NCBI RefSeq assembly: GCF_005145025.1
Contig: NZ_CP039695.1
Coordinates: 1,235,501-1,299,500, forward strand
Source of the DNA: Novosphingobium sp. EMRT-2
GTDB taxonomy: Bacteria; Pseudomonadota; Alphaproteobacteria; Sphingomonadales; Sphingomonadaceae
DNA: 64,000 bases
Direction: 5' to 3'
Part shown: positions 10,753 to 20,575 of the stretch, one piece after another
Layout of the letters: every line of letters starts with the position of its first letter
How positions within the stretch are numbered: the first letter of the stretch is position 1
Notes under the pieces: generated by a model
Told to the model about the DNA's origin: nothing
Seen by the model: only the letters and a program-made list of their open reading frames with translations
The model's database searches: none
Translations under genes and position numbers: made by a program

Positions 10753-11559
10753 ATGGGTTCGCAGACTCAACTTCGCAGGCTTTCGGTCCGGCTCGCGCGC
10801 GACGACGGCGATCTTCTGGCCGTGCAGAAACTGCGCTGGCAGGTCTTCGCCGCGGAGATGGGCGCGAACATTCCGGTTACCGGTCCATCGGCCAGCGGTG
10901 ATTCCTGCATCGACAGCGATCCCTACGACGCGCTGTGCGATCACCTGCTCGTGGTCGACGAGGACGGGTGCGCCGAAGATGGCGGGAGAGACCCGCTGGT
11001 GGTCGGCACCTATCGCCTGCTGCGCGAAAGCGTGGCGCGCAAGGCCAGCGGCTTCTATTCGGAAGGCGAGTTCGACCTATCCCGGCTGGCCGGCGCGACC
11101 GGCGGCGGCGAGCTGCTCGAACTGGGGCGTTCGTGCGTGCTGCCCGCCTATCGCACCAGCGCGACCATCTCGCTGCTCTGGCGCGGCATCGCGGACTATC
11201 TCGCGCTCCATGACATTGGGCTGATGTTCGGCTGCGCCTCGTTCCCCGGCATCGACCCCGACGCGCACGCGGCGGCACTGTCCTACCTCCACCACGTCTG
11301 CCTCGCACCGGACTACCAGCGGCCCGCCGTGCTTCCCGGCAAGGGCATCGCGCTCGAACGGCTGCCGCGCGGCAGCTATGACGAGCGGCGCGCGCTGGTG
11401 CAGTTGCCGCCGCTGATCAAGGGCTACCTGCGCGCCGGTGCCCGCTTCGGCGACGGCGCGTTCGTGGACCGTGAATTCAACACGATCGACGTCTGCGTCG
11501 TGATGCCGGTGGAGCTGATCTCGGAACGCTACGCCGCCCGTTTCAGCGTGGCAGCCTGA
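10753..11559 (+). CDS. olsB: L-ornithine N-alpha-acyltransferase (OlsB-like, GNAT fold)
   Basis: 268 residues matching the acetyltransferase-5 (OlsB) family: LAVQKLRWQVFAAEMGA near 24-40, DHLLVVD, VGTYRLLRES, ELLELGRSCV, FGCASFPGIDP, and the late region LPPLIKGYLRAGARFGDGAFVDREFNTIDV. OlsB joins a 3-hydroxyacyl chain from acyl carrier protein to ornithine, making lyso-ornithine lipid, the first step to ornithine lipids. GGAGGACACC precedes the ATG. The 3' end overlaps the convergent PlsC-like gene by 31 bases, a pairing that supports the second step (OlsA). Confidence 0.85.
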   Translation: MGSQTQLRRLSVRLARDDGDLLAVQKLRWQVFAAEMGANIPVTGPSASGDSCIDSDPYDALCDHLLVVDEDGCAEDGGRDPLVVGTYRLLRESVARKASGFYSEGEFDLSRLAGATGGGELLELGRSCVLPAYRTSATISLLWRGIADYLALHDIGLMFGCASFPGIDPDAHAAALSYLHHVCLAPDYQRPAVLPGKGIALERLPRGSYDERRALVQLPPLIKGYLRAGARFGDGAFVDREFNTIDVCVVMPVELISERYAARFSVAA

Positions 11560-12326
11560 TCTTCCGTCGGGGCGGCGCAACCGCCCAGCAGGTCGGCCAG
11601 GCGCAGCGCGATTCGGGCTTGCGCTTCACGGACGACCTGCTTGCGATCCCCGCCGCTCAGCGGCTTGCCGAAATCGACGTCGATCGTCGCACCCCCGGCA
11701 GCGGCCAGCGCCAGCGCGTGCGGCAGCAGGGCGTCGTCCCCGACCCAGGCGACCAACTCCCGCTGGCGCGGATCGCGGCAGGCCAGCGTGACCGGACAGA
11801 CCATGCGAAGGTCCACCGCCTGATCGGGAACAAGGCTGGTGCGGAAAGGCAGCACGCCCTCCCCGGTACTGGTCGTGCCCTCGGCAAAGAGAACCAGCGA
11901 GCGCCCCGACGCCAGCCGCGCGACAAGCTCCCGCCCCGCCTCGACCACACCGGCCCGGCGATGACGATCGACGAACACGCTGCCGTGCCGCTGCGCCAGA
12001 ACGCCCAGCAGCGGCCAGCCCGCAACATCCGCCTTGGCAACGAAACCCACGTCCGCCACGCGCGCCAGCACCGCGATGTCGACCCACGACAGGTGATTCG
12101 CCAGCACCAGCGTACCCGGCACCAGGCGCCGGTCGCCATGGCAGCGCACGCGAATGCCGAAGCCGCGCAACAGGATGTCCCACGCCGCGTTCTCGATCGC
12201 GCGGCGTGACGTGCGCCAGCGGCCAGCGAGCCGCCAGGGCACCGACAGCATCAGCACAAGAACGAGCGAGGCAAGCGCGCGACCATAGCGATACCCCACG
12301 CGCAATTTCCGCCAGCCTCCGGCCAT
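11529..12326 (-). CDS. 1-acyl-sn-glycerol-3-phosphate acyltransferase family (PlsC/OlsA-like)
   Basis: 265 residues from the ATG at 12324-12326, chosen because GGGAGG lies 6-7 bases before it; the open frame continues upstream but there it crosses the trigger-factor terminator. A hydrophobic segment (residues 19-30) anchors it to the membrane. The HX4D catalytic motif is NHLSWVD (His78, Asp83) and the substrate motif FAEGTTSTGEG (149-157). It acylates lyso-lipids; next to olsB the likely substrate is lyso-ornithine lipid (OlsA), but lysophosphatidic acid is the alternative. Convergent with olsB, 31-base overlap. Confidence 0.85.
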   Translation of the reverse strand: MAGGWRKLRVGYRYGRALASLVLVLMLSVPWRLAGRWRTSRRAIENAAWDILLRGFGIRVRCHGDRRLVPGTLVLANHLSWVDIAVLARVADVGFVAKADVAGWPLLGVLAQRHGSVFVDRHRRAGVVEAGRELVARLASGRSLVLFAEGTTSTGEGVLPFRTSLVPDQAVDLRMVCPVTLACRDPRQRELVAWVGDDALLPHALALAAAGGATIDVDFGKPLSGGDRKQVVREAQARIALRLADLLGGCAAPTEDQAATLKRAA

Positions 12327-12400
12327 CGCCGATCCCTCCCGCGTGCAGGCCCGCACCCGGCGAGCCATGCGACACGGGCATGACAGGATCGCGACAAACA

Positions 12401-12428
12401 AAAAGGGCGCGCCCTGCGGCACGCCCTT
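12401..12428 (-). terminator. Rho-independent terminator of tig
   Basis: Minus-strand AAGGGCG/CGCCCTT 7-bp stem around a GC-rich loop, followed by TTTT-GTTTG. It lies about 50 bases after the trigger-factor stop and overlaps the open extension upstream of the PlsC-like start. Confidence 0.8.
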
Positions 12429-12473
12429 CCCGTTTCGTCAGTCAGCCCCGGAAGGAGGCGACGTGGCCGGAGA

Positions 12474-14054
12474 TCAGGCCTCTTCAGCCTTTTTCTTGGC
12501 CGGAGCCTTCTTCTTCGGAGCCGGCTTTTCGGCAGCGACTTCCTCGGCCGGAGCTTCAGCGGGAGCGGCCGCCTTCTTCTTCGGCGCGGCCTTCTTCGCG
12601 GCGGGCTTGGCTTCCTCGGCCGGGGCTTCGGCGGCGGGCGCTTCCTCGGCGGGGGCTTCTGCCTTCTTCTTGGCCGGAGCCTTCTTCTTCGCGGCGGGCT
12701 TCGCTTCGGCCGCCGGCGTCACGCCTTCTTCGGCTTCGATGGCGGCCTGCAGCTCGTCACGCGTCACTTCGCGCTCAGCCACTTCGGCCTTGTCGAACAG
12801 GAAGTCGACGACCTTGTCCTCGTAGAGCGGGGCGCGCAGCTGGGCGGCGGCAAGCGGTTCCGAACGGACGTACTCGATGAAGCGCTGGCGATCTTCCTCG
12901 CGGTACTGCTGGGCCGCCTGGCGGATCAGCATTTCCATTTCCTGCGCGGACACCTGCACGCCGTTGGCCTGGCCGATTTCCGACAGGAGCAGGCCAAGAC
13001 GGACGCGGCGTTCGGCGATCTTGCGGTAGTCTTCCTTCTCCGCCTCGATCTCCTTCAGCGCTTCCTCGGGGTTTTCCTCGTGGCTCGCTTCGTGGGTCAG
13101 CTGCTGCCAGATCTGCTCGAATTCGGCTTCGACCATCGACGGCGGCACGGCGAAATCGTGGCCGGCGGCCAGCTGGTCGAGCAGCGCGCGCTTCATCTGA
13201 GTGCGGGTGAGGCCGGCGGTTTCCTGTTCGAGCTGGCCCTTGAGCAGGCCGCGCAGCTGCTCCAGGCTCTCAAGGCCGAGCATCTTGGCGAACTCGTCAT
13301 CGGCCACGAACTCGCCGCCGTGCTTCACCGCCTTCACCGTGATGTCGAAGGTGGCTTCCTTGCCCTTCAGGTTCTCGGCTGGATAGTCTTCCGGGAACGT
13401 GACGGTGATGACCTTCTCGTCGCCGACCTTCAGACCGGTGAGCTGTTCCTCGAAGCCGGGGATGAAGCGGCCCGAACCGATTTCCAGCGGCTGGTCTTCG
13501 GCGGTGCCGCCCTCGAAGGCGACGCCATCGACCTTGCCGAGGAAATCGATGATCAGCTGATCGCCTTCCTTGGCCTTGGCATTCTTCGGCGCGTCGGTGA
13601 ACTTCTTCTGCCCGGCGGCGATGCGGTTGACGGCTTCGTCCACCTGGTCCTCGCCCACGGGCACGACCAGCTTTTCAAGCTTCAGGCCATCGAGCGACGG
13701 CGCGGCGATGTCCGGCAGGACTTCGAGCGCGACGGTCAGTTCGGCGTCCTGCCCTTCGGCATAGCCATCGCCCAGCGCGACCGAGGGCTGCACGGCGGGG
13801 CGCAGCTTGTGATCGGCCACGAGCTTGTCCAGCGCGGCGCGGATGGTGGTGTTGAGCGCTTCCTGGTGAAGCGCCGGGCCGTGAATCTTGCGCACGAGGT
13901 TCGCGGGCACCTTGCCGGGGCGGAAGCCGGGCATCCGCACCTGCGGCGTGATCTTCTTCACTTCCCCTTCGACGCGCGACGCGATGTCGGCGGCCGGGAT
14001 GGTCACGGTGTAGGCGCGCTTCAGGCCCTCGTTGGTGGTCTCGACGATCTGCAT
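12474..14054 (-). CDS. tig: Trigger factor (ribosome-associated chaperone/PPIase) with long basic-acidic tail
   Basis: 526 residues; typical trigger factors are about 430-480. Ribosome-docking region GFRPGKVPANLVRKIHG around 43-59; PPIase domain with DQLIIDFLGKVDG, FEGGTAEDQPLEIGSGRFIPGFEEQL and VTFPEDYPAENLKG; then the helical chaperone domain. From about residue 440 the tail turns into repeated Ala/Lys/Pro/Glu blocks (AAKKKAPAKKKAEAPAEEAP and variants), resembling histone H1-like repeats. It binds nascent chains at the ribosome exit. The tail is the odd part: low complexity, repeated, and likely disordered. Confidence 0.96.
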   Translation of the reverse strand: MQIVETTNEGLKRAYTVTIPAADIASRVEGEVKKITPQVRMPGFRPGKVPANLVRKIHGPALHQEALNTTIRAALDKLVADHKLRPAVQPSVALGDGYAEGQDAELTVALEVLPDIAAPSLDGLKLEKLVVPVGEDQVDEAVNRIAAGQKKFTDAPKNAKAKEGDQLIIDFLGKVDGVAFEGGTAEDQPLEIGSGRFIPGFEEQLTGLKVGDEKVITVTFPEDYPAENLKGKEATFDITVKAVKHGGEFVADDEFAKMLGLESLEQLRGLLKGQLEQETAGLTRTQMKRALLDQLAAGHDFAVPPSMVEAEFEQIWQQLTHEASHEENPEEALKEIEAEKEDYRKIAERRVRLGLLLSEIGQANGVQVSAQEMEMLIRQAAQQYREEDRQRFIEYVRSEPLAAAQLRAPLYEDKVVDFLFDKAEVAEREVTRDELQAAIEAEEGVTPAAEAKPAAKKKAPAKKKAEAPAEEAPAAEAPAEEAKPAAKKAAPKKKAAAPAEAPAEEVAAEKPAPKKKAPAKKKAEEA

Positions 14055-14129
14055 CCTGATCCAACTTTCTGTACGTCATTGACGCACCGCGCGGCGCGTC
14101 GTCCTCGGGTCGGAGCTTGGCGCAGCGAC

Positions 14130-14214
14130 TGGTGCGGGCGAAGGGACTCGAACCCCCACATCTTGCGATACTGGAACCTAAATCCAGCGCGTCTACCAGT
14201 TCCGCCACGCCCGC
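14130..14214 (-). tRNA. tRNA-Leu, anticodon TAG (reads CUA)
   Basis: 85 nt including an encoded CCA. Acceptor GCGGGCG/CGCCCGC, anticodon stem CTGGA/TCCAG with loop TTTAGGT giving TAG, a long variable arm (class II, as expected for Leu), T-arm GGGGGTTCGAGTCCC. Lies between sppA and tig on the same strand. Confidence 0.96.
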
Positions 14215-14312
14215 ATCCGGCGAAAAGCAGGCGGTGCCCCTATCGCAGCGGCGGGAAAAGGGCAAGCGCCTTGGGTCCAATCGGGCAATGCGGCCTTCCG
14301 GACGCCTCCGGA

Positions 14313-16196
14313 TCAGCGCGCCAGGCGCGCCAGCGCGGCCAGCAAGCCCCAGCCCTGATGCGCGGCGGGAGGAGCGGCGGCGCGGTCATCGCCCACGCAT
14401 TCCAGGCAATAGGCCTGCGCACCGCGCCCCGACAGCAAGCGCGAGACATCGGCCATCAACCGGCCCGCCAGCGCCTGCTGGCGCAAGGCAACGAAGCCGG
14501 CCAGATCGCCCGATGGCGCCGCCGCGGCGTCCCCGTCGTCGCTGGCCATCTGTTCCAGCAGGCTGCGCACCGTGCCATCGCCCGATCCCAGGAAAACGGG
14601 GTGCCACTTGTCGACCTTGGCCGCCTTGGCGGTCCACGCCAGCGCATCATCCAGCCCGCCGAACTGGTCGACAAGACCGATCTGACGCGCGGTGCCGCCA
14701 TCCCAGATGCGACCCTGGCCGATGGCATCGACCTGCTCGGGCGTCTTGTGGCGCGATGCGCCGACAAGGCCGATGAAGCGGCGATAGTTGTTTTCGATCT
14801 GGCCCTGCAGCAGCCCCTGGAACGCCGGTGTCAGCCCGCCCAGCAGGTCGGGCTGGCCAGCCAGCGGCGTCGTGCGCAAACCATCGGCGTGGACGCCATA
14901 CTGCGCGATGGTGTCCTCGACGGTCGGGATCACGGCGAAGATTCCGATCGAGCCGGTGATCGTGTCCGGCTCCGCGAAGATGCGCTGGCCAGGCGTGGAG
15001 ACCCAGTATCCACCGCTTGCGGCCAGATTCGCCATCGACACGGCCACCGGCAGCCCCTTGGCCTTGATCCGTTCGATCGCGGCGCGAATCCGTTCCGAGG
15101 CCAGCACCGATCCGCCCGGCGAATCGACCCGCACCACCAGCCCGGCGTAGTCATCGCTGGCCGCCGCCTTGTCGAGCAGCGCGGCAATCCGGTCGCCGCC
15201 CGCGGTCCCCGGCCCGGCATCGCCATCGACGATCTCGCCCGCGATGGTCACCACGGCGATCGCCTTGCCTTCGCGCGGTTCAGGCTTGTCGGCGAGATAG
15301 GTCGCCATGTCGGTGGAGCGGAACGCGCCAAGCCCGGCCGACGGATCGGCGCCCGCGAGTTCGGCCACGCGCTTGCCGAAGGCGATGCGATCGCCCAGCT
15401 TGTCGACCAGCCCGGCCTTGAGCGCCGCCTGCGCCGCATCGTTATTGCTTTCGGCCAGCCACTTCACCGGATCGCCCGTCACCAGCGCTAGGTTCGCCTT
15501 GGGCCGGGCCTTCTTCACTTCGGCCTGCCAGCTGTCCCACAGCGCGGTGTACACCGCGTTTAGCGCTTCCTTCGCTTCGGGCGAGGCATCGTCGCGGATG
15601 TAGGGTTCCACCGCGCTCTTGTAGGTGCCGACCTTGAAGACGTGCGCCTTCACCTTCAGCCGGTCGAGCAGCGCCTTGTAATAAAGGTTGGTGCCACCGG
15701 GGCCGGTCACGATCGCGCCGCCGATCGGATCGACCCAGACCTCGCTGGCATGGGCCGCCAGTTGCACGCCATCGTCCTGATACATCACCGCGCGGACCAG
15801 CACCGGCTTCTTCGCCGCCCGGGCCTTGTCCATCGCCGCGCCGATATGGCTGAGATGGACCTGCCGCCCGCCCGCGAACTTCTCGAGATCGAGCACGATC
15901 ACCTTGATCCGCGAATCGGTGGCCGCCTGCTCGATCGCGCGGGCGATGTCGCGTTCGCGGTATTCCCGACGCGGCTTCTCGCCGCTGGTCAGCAGGCTCA
16001 GCGGATCGATATGGCTACGTTCCTCCACCACCGGGCCATCGAGCACCAGATAGAGCGCGCCTTCACGCACCATGCCGGGGGCCGGACGCAGCGTGAGCAC
16101 CGCGTAGAGCGCCCAGAAGAACAGCAGGAGGAACAGGAGGACGAGAGCGTCCTTGACGGCGACGAGGAGCTTCCAGGCCGAGCGGGCGAATTTCAT
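14313..16196 (-). CDS. sppA: Signal peptide peptidase SppA, 67-kDa type
   Basis: 627 residues, the long two-domain form. An N-terminal membrane anchor at about 18-36 ([17 protein letters not shown]) is followed by the general-base Lys193 in [14 protein letters not shown] (first half) and the nucleophile Ser394 in [11 protein letters not shown] (second half), the arrangement known for E. coli SppA. It degrades cleaved signal peptides in the inner membrane. Divergent from pyrB across an 84-base gap. Confidence 0.95.
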   Translation of the reverse strand: MKFARSAWKLLVAVKDALVLLFLLLFFWALYAVLTLRPAPGMVREGALYLVLDGPVVEERSHIDPLSLLTSGEKPRREYRERDIARAIEQAATDSRIKVIVLDLEKFAGGRQVHLSHIGAAMDKARAAKKPVLVRAVMYQDDGVQLAAHASEVWVDPIGGAIVTGPGGTNLYYKALLDRLKVKAHVFKVGTYKSAVEPYIRDDASPEAKEALNAVYTALWDSWQAEVKKARPKANLALVTGDPVKWLAESNNDAAQAALKAGLVDKLGDRIAFGKRVAELAGADPSAGLGAFRSTDMATYLADKPEPREGKAIAVVTIAGEIVDGDAGPGTAGGDRIAALLDKAAASDDYAGLVVRVDSPGGSVLASERIRAAIERIKAKGLPVAVSMANLAASGGYWVSTPGQRIFAEPDTITGSIGIFAVIPTVEDTIAQYGVHADGLRTTPLAGQPDLLGGLTPAFQGLLQGQIENNYRRFIGLVGASRHKTPEQVDAIGQGRIWDGGTARQIGLVDQFGGLDDALAWTAKAAKVDKWHPVFLGSGDGTVRSLLEQMASDDGDAAAAPSGDLAGFVALRQQALAGRLMADVSRLLSGRGAQAYCLECVGDDRAAAPPAAHQGWGLLAALARLAR

Positions 16197-16280
16197 GGGG
16201 GATATCTACGGCCTGAACGCGAAGAGTTCCAGCCGCAAGGCTTGAGATGCCTCCGTGCCGGGTCTAGGGCGTGGTCTTCG

Positions 16281-17324
16281 ATGCAACCATCGACCCCCAC
16301 CTCCTCCGCCGCACCGCCTTCGGCCCGCTATCCCGCCGGCGGCCTTGCCTTTCCCCATCGCGATCTGACCGGGATCGGCCGGCTTGCCCGGCACGAGATC
16401 CTGTTCCTGCTGGACGAGGCGGAACAGTGGGTGGAGCTGAACCGGCAATCGCAGAAGCGCGCCGAAGTCCTCTCGGGCCTCACCATCATCAACGCCTTCT
16501 TCGAGAATTCCACCCGCACGCTGCTGTCGTTCGAGATCGCGGGCAAGCGGCTGGGCGCGGACGTGGTCAACATGCACGCCGCCACGTCCAGCGTGAAGAA
16601 GGGCGAAACGCTGATCGACACGGCGATGACGCTGAACGCGATGCGCGCGGACGCCATCGTCATCCGCCACGCCAGTTCCGGCGCGGTGCGGCTGATCGCC
16701 GAAAAGGTCGATTGCCCGGTGCTCAACGCGGGCGACGGCCAGCACGAGCATCCCACGCAGGCACTGCTCGACGCGCTGACCATCCGCCATGCGCTGAAGC
16801 GCCCCCCCGGCAGCGACCTGAACGGCCTGCGCGTGACGATCTGCGGGGACATCCTGCACAGCCGCGTCGCCCGCTCCAACATCCTGGCCCTGACCGCGCT
16901 GGGCTGCGATGTCAGCGTCTGCGCGCCGCCCGCGCTGATGCCGGCCGAGATCGAGGCGATGGGCGTGAAGCCCTTCCACGATTTCGACGCGGCGCTGAAG
17001 GGCGCGCAAGTGGTGATGATGCTGCGGCTCCAACAGGAACGGATGAGCGGCCAGTTCATCCCCTCCCCCCGCGAATACAGGCATCTGTACGGGCTGACGC
17101 TCGACCGGCTCGCCAAGGCGGAAGCCGATGCCTTCGTCATGCATCCCGGCCCCATGAACCGGGGCGTGGAGATCGACAGCCAGGTGGCCGACCATCCAAC
17201 CCGCAGCCTGATTACCCGGCAGGTGGAACGCGGCGTCGCCATCCGCATGGCCTGTCTGGACGTGCTGACACGGCGCGCGAGAGGCGTGCCCGGCTGGGCC
17301 GAAGAACAGGGAGTCCTTACATGA
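16281..17324 (+). CDS. pyrB: Aspartate carbamoyltransferase catalytic subunit
   Basis: 347 residues from the ATG at 16281; the frame is open far upstream but only antisense to sppA. Carbamoyl-phosphate motif STRTLLSFE (77-85), [29 protein letters not shown] and [10 protein letters not shown] are all present. Catalyses carbamoyl phosphate + aspartate to carbamoyl aspartate, the committed pyrimidine step. The stop overlaps the start of the dihydroorotase-like gene (ATGA), and no pyrI-like regulatory subunit is adjacent. That fits the class in which PyrB assembles with an inactive dihydroorotase homologue. Confidence 0.97.
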   Translation: MQPSTPTSSAAPPSARYPAGGLAFPHRDLTGIGRLARHEILFLLDEAEQWVELNRQSQKRAEVLSGLTIINAFFENSTRTLLSFEIAGKRLGADVVNMHAATSSVKKGETLIDTAMTLNAMRADAIVIRHASSGAVRLIAEKVDCPVLNAGDGQHEHPTQALLDALTIRHALKRPPGSDLNGLRVTICGDILHSRVARSNILALTALGCDVSVCAPPALMPAEIEAMGVKPFHDFDAALKGAQVVMMLRLQQERMSGQFIPSPREYRHLYGLTLDRLAKAEADAFVMHPGPMNRGVEIDSQVADHPTRSLITRQVERGVAIRMACLDVLTRRARGVPGWAEEQGVLT

Positions 17325-18550
17325 CCCCGCGCCCGCTGACCATCACCGGCGGCAGGCTGGTGCTGCCCGAAGGCGAACCCGTTGCCGGCGCGCTGCGCTG
17401 CGAGAACGGGCGGATCGTGGCGATCGGGAATGTTTCGCCGGCGGAAGGCGATGACGTGATCGACGCGCGCGGCGCGCTGATCGCGCCGGGCCTCGTCGAT
17501 CTGGGCGTCTTCGCCATCGACAAGCCGGCGTTCCACTTCGGCGGCATCACCCGCGCCGCGCTGATGCCCGATCAGGGGCCGCCACTGGACCATCCGGCGC
17601 GCGTCCGCTTCGCCGCGCAATCGGGTAAGCCCGATTTCTGGGTCCACCCGCTCGCCGCCGCCACGCGCGGGCTGGAAGGCGCGGAACTCGCCGAACTGGC
17701 CCTGATGCGCGAGGCCGGCGCACGCGCGGTCGCGACCGGGCGGAACTGGATCGCCGATTCGGGCGTGATGCTTCGGCTGCTGCGCTATTGCGCGATGCTC
17801 GGGCTGGTCGTCATCACCCATGCCGAGGATGCCGGCGTCACCGGCGCGGCCGTGGCCACCGCCGGCGAGATGGCGACCCGGCTGGGCCTGCCGTCCGCCC
17901 CGGCCGAGGCCGAAGCGCTGGCGGTGGCGCGCGACATCACGCTGGCCGAACTATCGGGTTGCCACGTCCACTTCCGGCAGGTGACGACCGCGCGCGCGCT
18001 GGATCTCGTACGCAAGGCCAAGGCGCGCGGCGCGCCGGTGAGCGCGGGCGTGACCCCGGCGCATTTCATGCTGTCCGATCTGGAACTCGCCGATTTCCGG
18101 ACGTTCTGCCGCCTTTCGCCGCCGCTGCGCAGCGATGCCGATCGCAAGGCGGTGATCGCCGCGATCGCCGACGGCACGATCGACGTGATCGCATCGGGCC
18201 ATGATCCGCGCGGCCCCGAGGACAAGCGCCTGCCCTTCGCCGATGCCGAACCGGGCATGGCCGGGGCGGAAACGCTGTTGCCGCTGACGCTGACTCTGGT
18301 GCGCGATGGTCATATCAATCTTGCCCGCGCGTTCGACCTGCTTGCCGGTGCCCCGGCACGCCTGCTGGGCGTGGATGCCGGAAGGCTGGAGACCGGCTGG
18401 GAAGCCGATATCGCGCTGATCGATCCGGTCCGTCCCTGGATCGTCGATTCGGACAAGATGGCAGCCAGCGCCGGCAACACGCCGTTCGACCGGCGGCCCG
18501 TGGAAGGCCGGGTCAACGCCCTGTTCAAGGGCGGCAAGCTGATCGCCTGA
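17321..18550 (+). CDS. Dihydroorotase-like protein, probably catalytically inactive (PyrX/PyrC' type)
   Basis: 409 residues from the ATG overlapping the pyrB stop; amidohydrolase/dihydroorotase fold. The canonical metal motif DxHxHxRePG is replaced by [13 protein letters not shown], so both His ligands are gone. The late catalytic Asp of the DHAPH motif is also replaced ([17 protein letters not shown]). HAED and the C-terminal [24 protein letters not shown] are kept. In Pseudomonas an inactive homologue of this kind is needed to assemble active aspartate carbamoyltransferase; the same structural role is inferred here. A true dihydroorotase should be elsewhere in the genome. Confidence 0.88.
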   Translation: MTPRPLTITGGRLVLPEGEPVAGALRCENGRIVAIGNVSPAEGDDVIDARGALIAPGLVDLGVFAIDKPAFHFGGITRAALMPDQGPPLDHPARVRFAAQSGKPDFWVHPLAAATRGLEGAELAELALMREAGARAVATGRNWIADSGVMLRLLRYCAMLGLVVITHAEDAGVTGAAVATAGEMATRLGLPSAPAEAEALAVARDITLAELSGCHVHFRQVTTARALDLVRKAKARGAPVSAGVTPAHFMLSDLELADFRTFCRLSPPLRSDADRKAVIAAIADGTIDVIASGHDPRGPEDKRLPFADAEPGMAGAETLLPLTLTLVRDGHINLARAFDLLAGAPARLLGVDAGRLETGWEADIALIDPVRPWIVDSDKMAASAGNTPFDRRPVEGRVNALFKGGKLIA

Positions 18551-18571
18551 ACGCAGGCGGGCCGAAGCCCG

Positions 18572-19963
18572 TCAGCGCAACCGCGCGAGACGGGTATCGG
18601 AGGGGCGGCCCGGCTGCGGCGGAGCCACACGGGGCGCGGCCATGACGAGGCACGCGCCGCCGCGCGCCTTGACCGAGCGGCACAGCGTGGCGGCGGAAGC
18701 CTGCCCGACGAAGCCAGCCGCCTGCACGCGCCAGAAGTGGCGGCCGTTGACGGTGACCTCGGTGGTCACGTTGCGATAGCCCGCCAGCGCCGGATTGCGC
18801 GACGCGAAGTGACGCCAGGCCCGGCGTGCGCCATCGGCGGTGGAGAACGCACCCAGCTGTACCAGATGCGTGCCCGGTGCGACCGTGGGACGCACCGCCA
18901 GCCTGCTTGCCGGCTTGGCCACCGGGCGCGCGGAAAGACGAACAGCCGGATGCGTCACCGGTGCGGCGATGCGATAGGGCCGGGCCTGCGGCTGAACCAC
19001 CGCGACCGGCGCGGCTTTCGCCGCGGGCGCGTCGATCATCGCCAGTTGCGCGGGGCGCGGCTGCGTCGAAGCGTCCGCCACTCGTGGAGCGGGCGCGGTA
19101 TCGAGCGCCGGCAGTTCCTCCACGGCGGCCTTGGCCAGCGTGGGGGCCGCGCCGGCGTTGCCTGCCTTCGGCGTCTCCGCCTTCGCCGCGGCGGCGTCGG
19201 CCAGTTGCGCCGTTTCCGGGAAGTTGGCGAGCGCCAGCGCCGTCGGCTGGCCGGCATCTTCGCGTACCGGAGCACCGATCAGCGAGGCCACGCGGAGGCG
19301 CACGTCCTCGGGATTGCCCATGGCCGCCCATTGCTGGATGCGCGCGTCGAGCTGGTCGGCGGGCACATCGAACGAAGCCATGACCCGGGCTTCCTTCCAT
19401 TCGCCATGAAGCGCCAGGGCGAATGCAAGATTCTGGCGGATCTTGGGATTGGTCCCGCTGGTACGCAGCGCGTTAGCCATCATTTCGATGCCTTCGCCGG
19501 TACGGCCGGCCAACGCTAGCGCCAGCCCATAGTCCTCGACCGGAATGGCATCGCGATAGCTGTTCAGCGTGTCGACCGCCTCGTTGCTGCGGCCCATGCC
19601 GATTTCGGCCAGCGCAAGGCTCAACGCGGCCTTGCCGCTGTCCTCGCCCAGTTCCATCGCCTCGTCATAGGCCTGCCGCGCGGATTCGAAGCGGCCGGCG
19701 CGCAAGTAGCTGTTCCCCAGCAGGAGGCGGTAAGCGCCGTTGCGCGGATCGGACAACACGGCCTTTTCCGCGAGGGCGACCGCCTTGTCGGCATGGCCGC
19801 CACCCAGTTCCGCGCGGGCATTGGCCGCGATCTTGTCGGCATGCGGCCCGCCGGCCGCACAGCCCGCGAGCAGGCCAGCCGCCAGCGCGGTGGCTAACCC
19901 CATGCGCAGCCGCCGGCGAAGCGGGGCAGCGCGCGGTGCGGTGAAATCGATCGAGGGCTGCAT
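18572..19963 (-). CDS. TPR- and SPOR-domain lipoprotein
   Basis: 463 residues from the ATG at 19961-19963 (AGGGGA upstream); a TTG ten codons earlier is a weaker option. After an Arg-rich stretch the signal segment ends in LLAGC, a lipobox. Residues about 45-200 contain TPR-like repeats (ADKAVALAEKAVLSDPRNGAYRL, AGRFESARQAYDEAMEL). A Pro/Ala-rich linker leads to a C-terminal SPOR domain (HLVQLGAFSTADGARRAWRHF...VQAAGFVGQASAATLC), which in other proteins binds septal, peptide-stripped peptidoglycan. It is last in a same-strand group with a ParA-like ATPase and an RHH-like protein. Confidence 0.82.
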   Translation of the reverse strand: MQPSIDFTAPRAAPLRRRLRMGLATALAAGLLAGCAAGGPHADKIAANARAELGGGHADKAVALAEKAVLSDPRNGAYRLLLGNSYLRAGRFESARQAYDEAMELGEDSGKAALSLALAEIGMGRSNEAVDTLNSYRDAIPVEDYGLALALAGRTGEGIEMMANALRTSGTNPKIRQNLAFALALHGEWKEARVMASFDVPADQLDARIQQWAAMGNPEDVRLRVASLIGAPVREDAGQPTALALANFPETAQLADAAAAKAETPKAGNAGAAPTLAKAAVEELPALDTAPAPRVADASTQPRPAQLAMIDAPAAKAAPVAVVQPQARPYRIAAPVTHPAVRLSARPVAKPASRLAVRPTVAPGTHLVQLGAFSTADGARRAWRHFASRNPALAGYRNVTTEVTVNGRHFWRVQAAGFVGQASAATLCRSVKARGGACLVMAAPRVAPPQPGRPSDTRLARLR

Positions 19964-19989
19964 GATCGGAAAATCCCCTGGCAAACGGA

Positions 19990-20562
19990 TCAAGGCCGCT
20001 TGGCGCGGCAGGCCAGGTCTTCAAGACCGGGCACGGTTTCGAGAAAGCGGTCGAGCGCGTCGGTCACGACCTGCTGCGCGCTGCGGTTCTCCAGAGTGCT
20101 GGCAAGCCGCAGGCGGAAATGGCGATCGGCGTCGAGACGCAGTGTGAAAGCGGCCTTGCGGCCCGAAGCCAGGGCAACGCCATGGCGACGCGCCGGCTGC
20201 GGCGCAACTTCGGGTTCCGACGGTGCCGATACCGGCTCAAATGCGGGAGCTTCTTCCACAACCGGGGCTTCCTCGGCCACGGCCTGCGCGAGCGTCTTCA
20301 TCTGGCGCACCACTTCGGGCACCGCAGGCGCGGCGTCGGCATGATCGGGCACCGGCGCACCATGGGATGAGCCATGCGACGGTGCCTCGCCCATATCGTT
20401 CCAGCCCAGATCGTCGAGAGGAGCATGGCCGCCGCCCAGCCCGACACGGTGCTGTTCGTCATAGGAAATCGGCGCAAGCTGGGGCCGCATGGCGGGGCGC
20501 GCGCCGCCCTTGCGGGCAAGAAGGCTTGGCGTCAGCGAAGCGAAGGAGCGGGGTTCGGTCAT
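19990..20562 (-). CDS. Protein with C-terminal ribbon-helix-helix-like domain, partner of the ParA-like ATPase
   Basis: 190 residues from the ATG at 20560-20562, set by GGGAGGAGCCTG directly upstream. The first about 130 residues are low-complexity, rich in Ala/Pro/Glu (EEAPVVEEAPAFEPVSAPSEP), and likely disordered. The last about 45 residues (AAFTLRLDADRHFRLRLAST...SAQQVVTDALDRFLETVPG) have the beta-helix-helix pattern of Arc/MetJ-type domains. The ATG lies 14 bases inside the 3' end of the upstream parA-like gene. A ParB-like or adaptor role is inferred from the gene pair; no named family is recognised. Confidence 0.7.
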   Translation of the reverse strand: MTEPRSFASLTPSLLARKGGARPAMRPQLAPISYDEQHRVGLGGGHAPLDDLGWNDMGEAPSHGSSHGAPVPDHADAAPAVPEVVRQMKTLAQAVAEEAPVVEEAPAFEPVSAPSEPEVAPQPARRHGVALASGRKAAFTLRLDADRHFRLRLASTLENRSAQQVVTDALDRFLETVPGLEDLACRAKRP

Positions 20563-20575
20563 CAGGCTCCTCCCT

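Noticed and set aside
13080..15491. 803-codon open frame on the plus strand across tig, tRNA-Leu and sppA
   Set aside because: It is antisense to two clear genes and runs straight through a tRNA; long shadow frames are common at this GC content.
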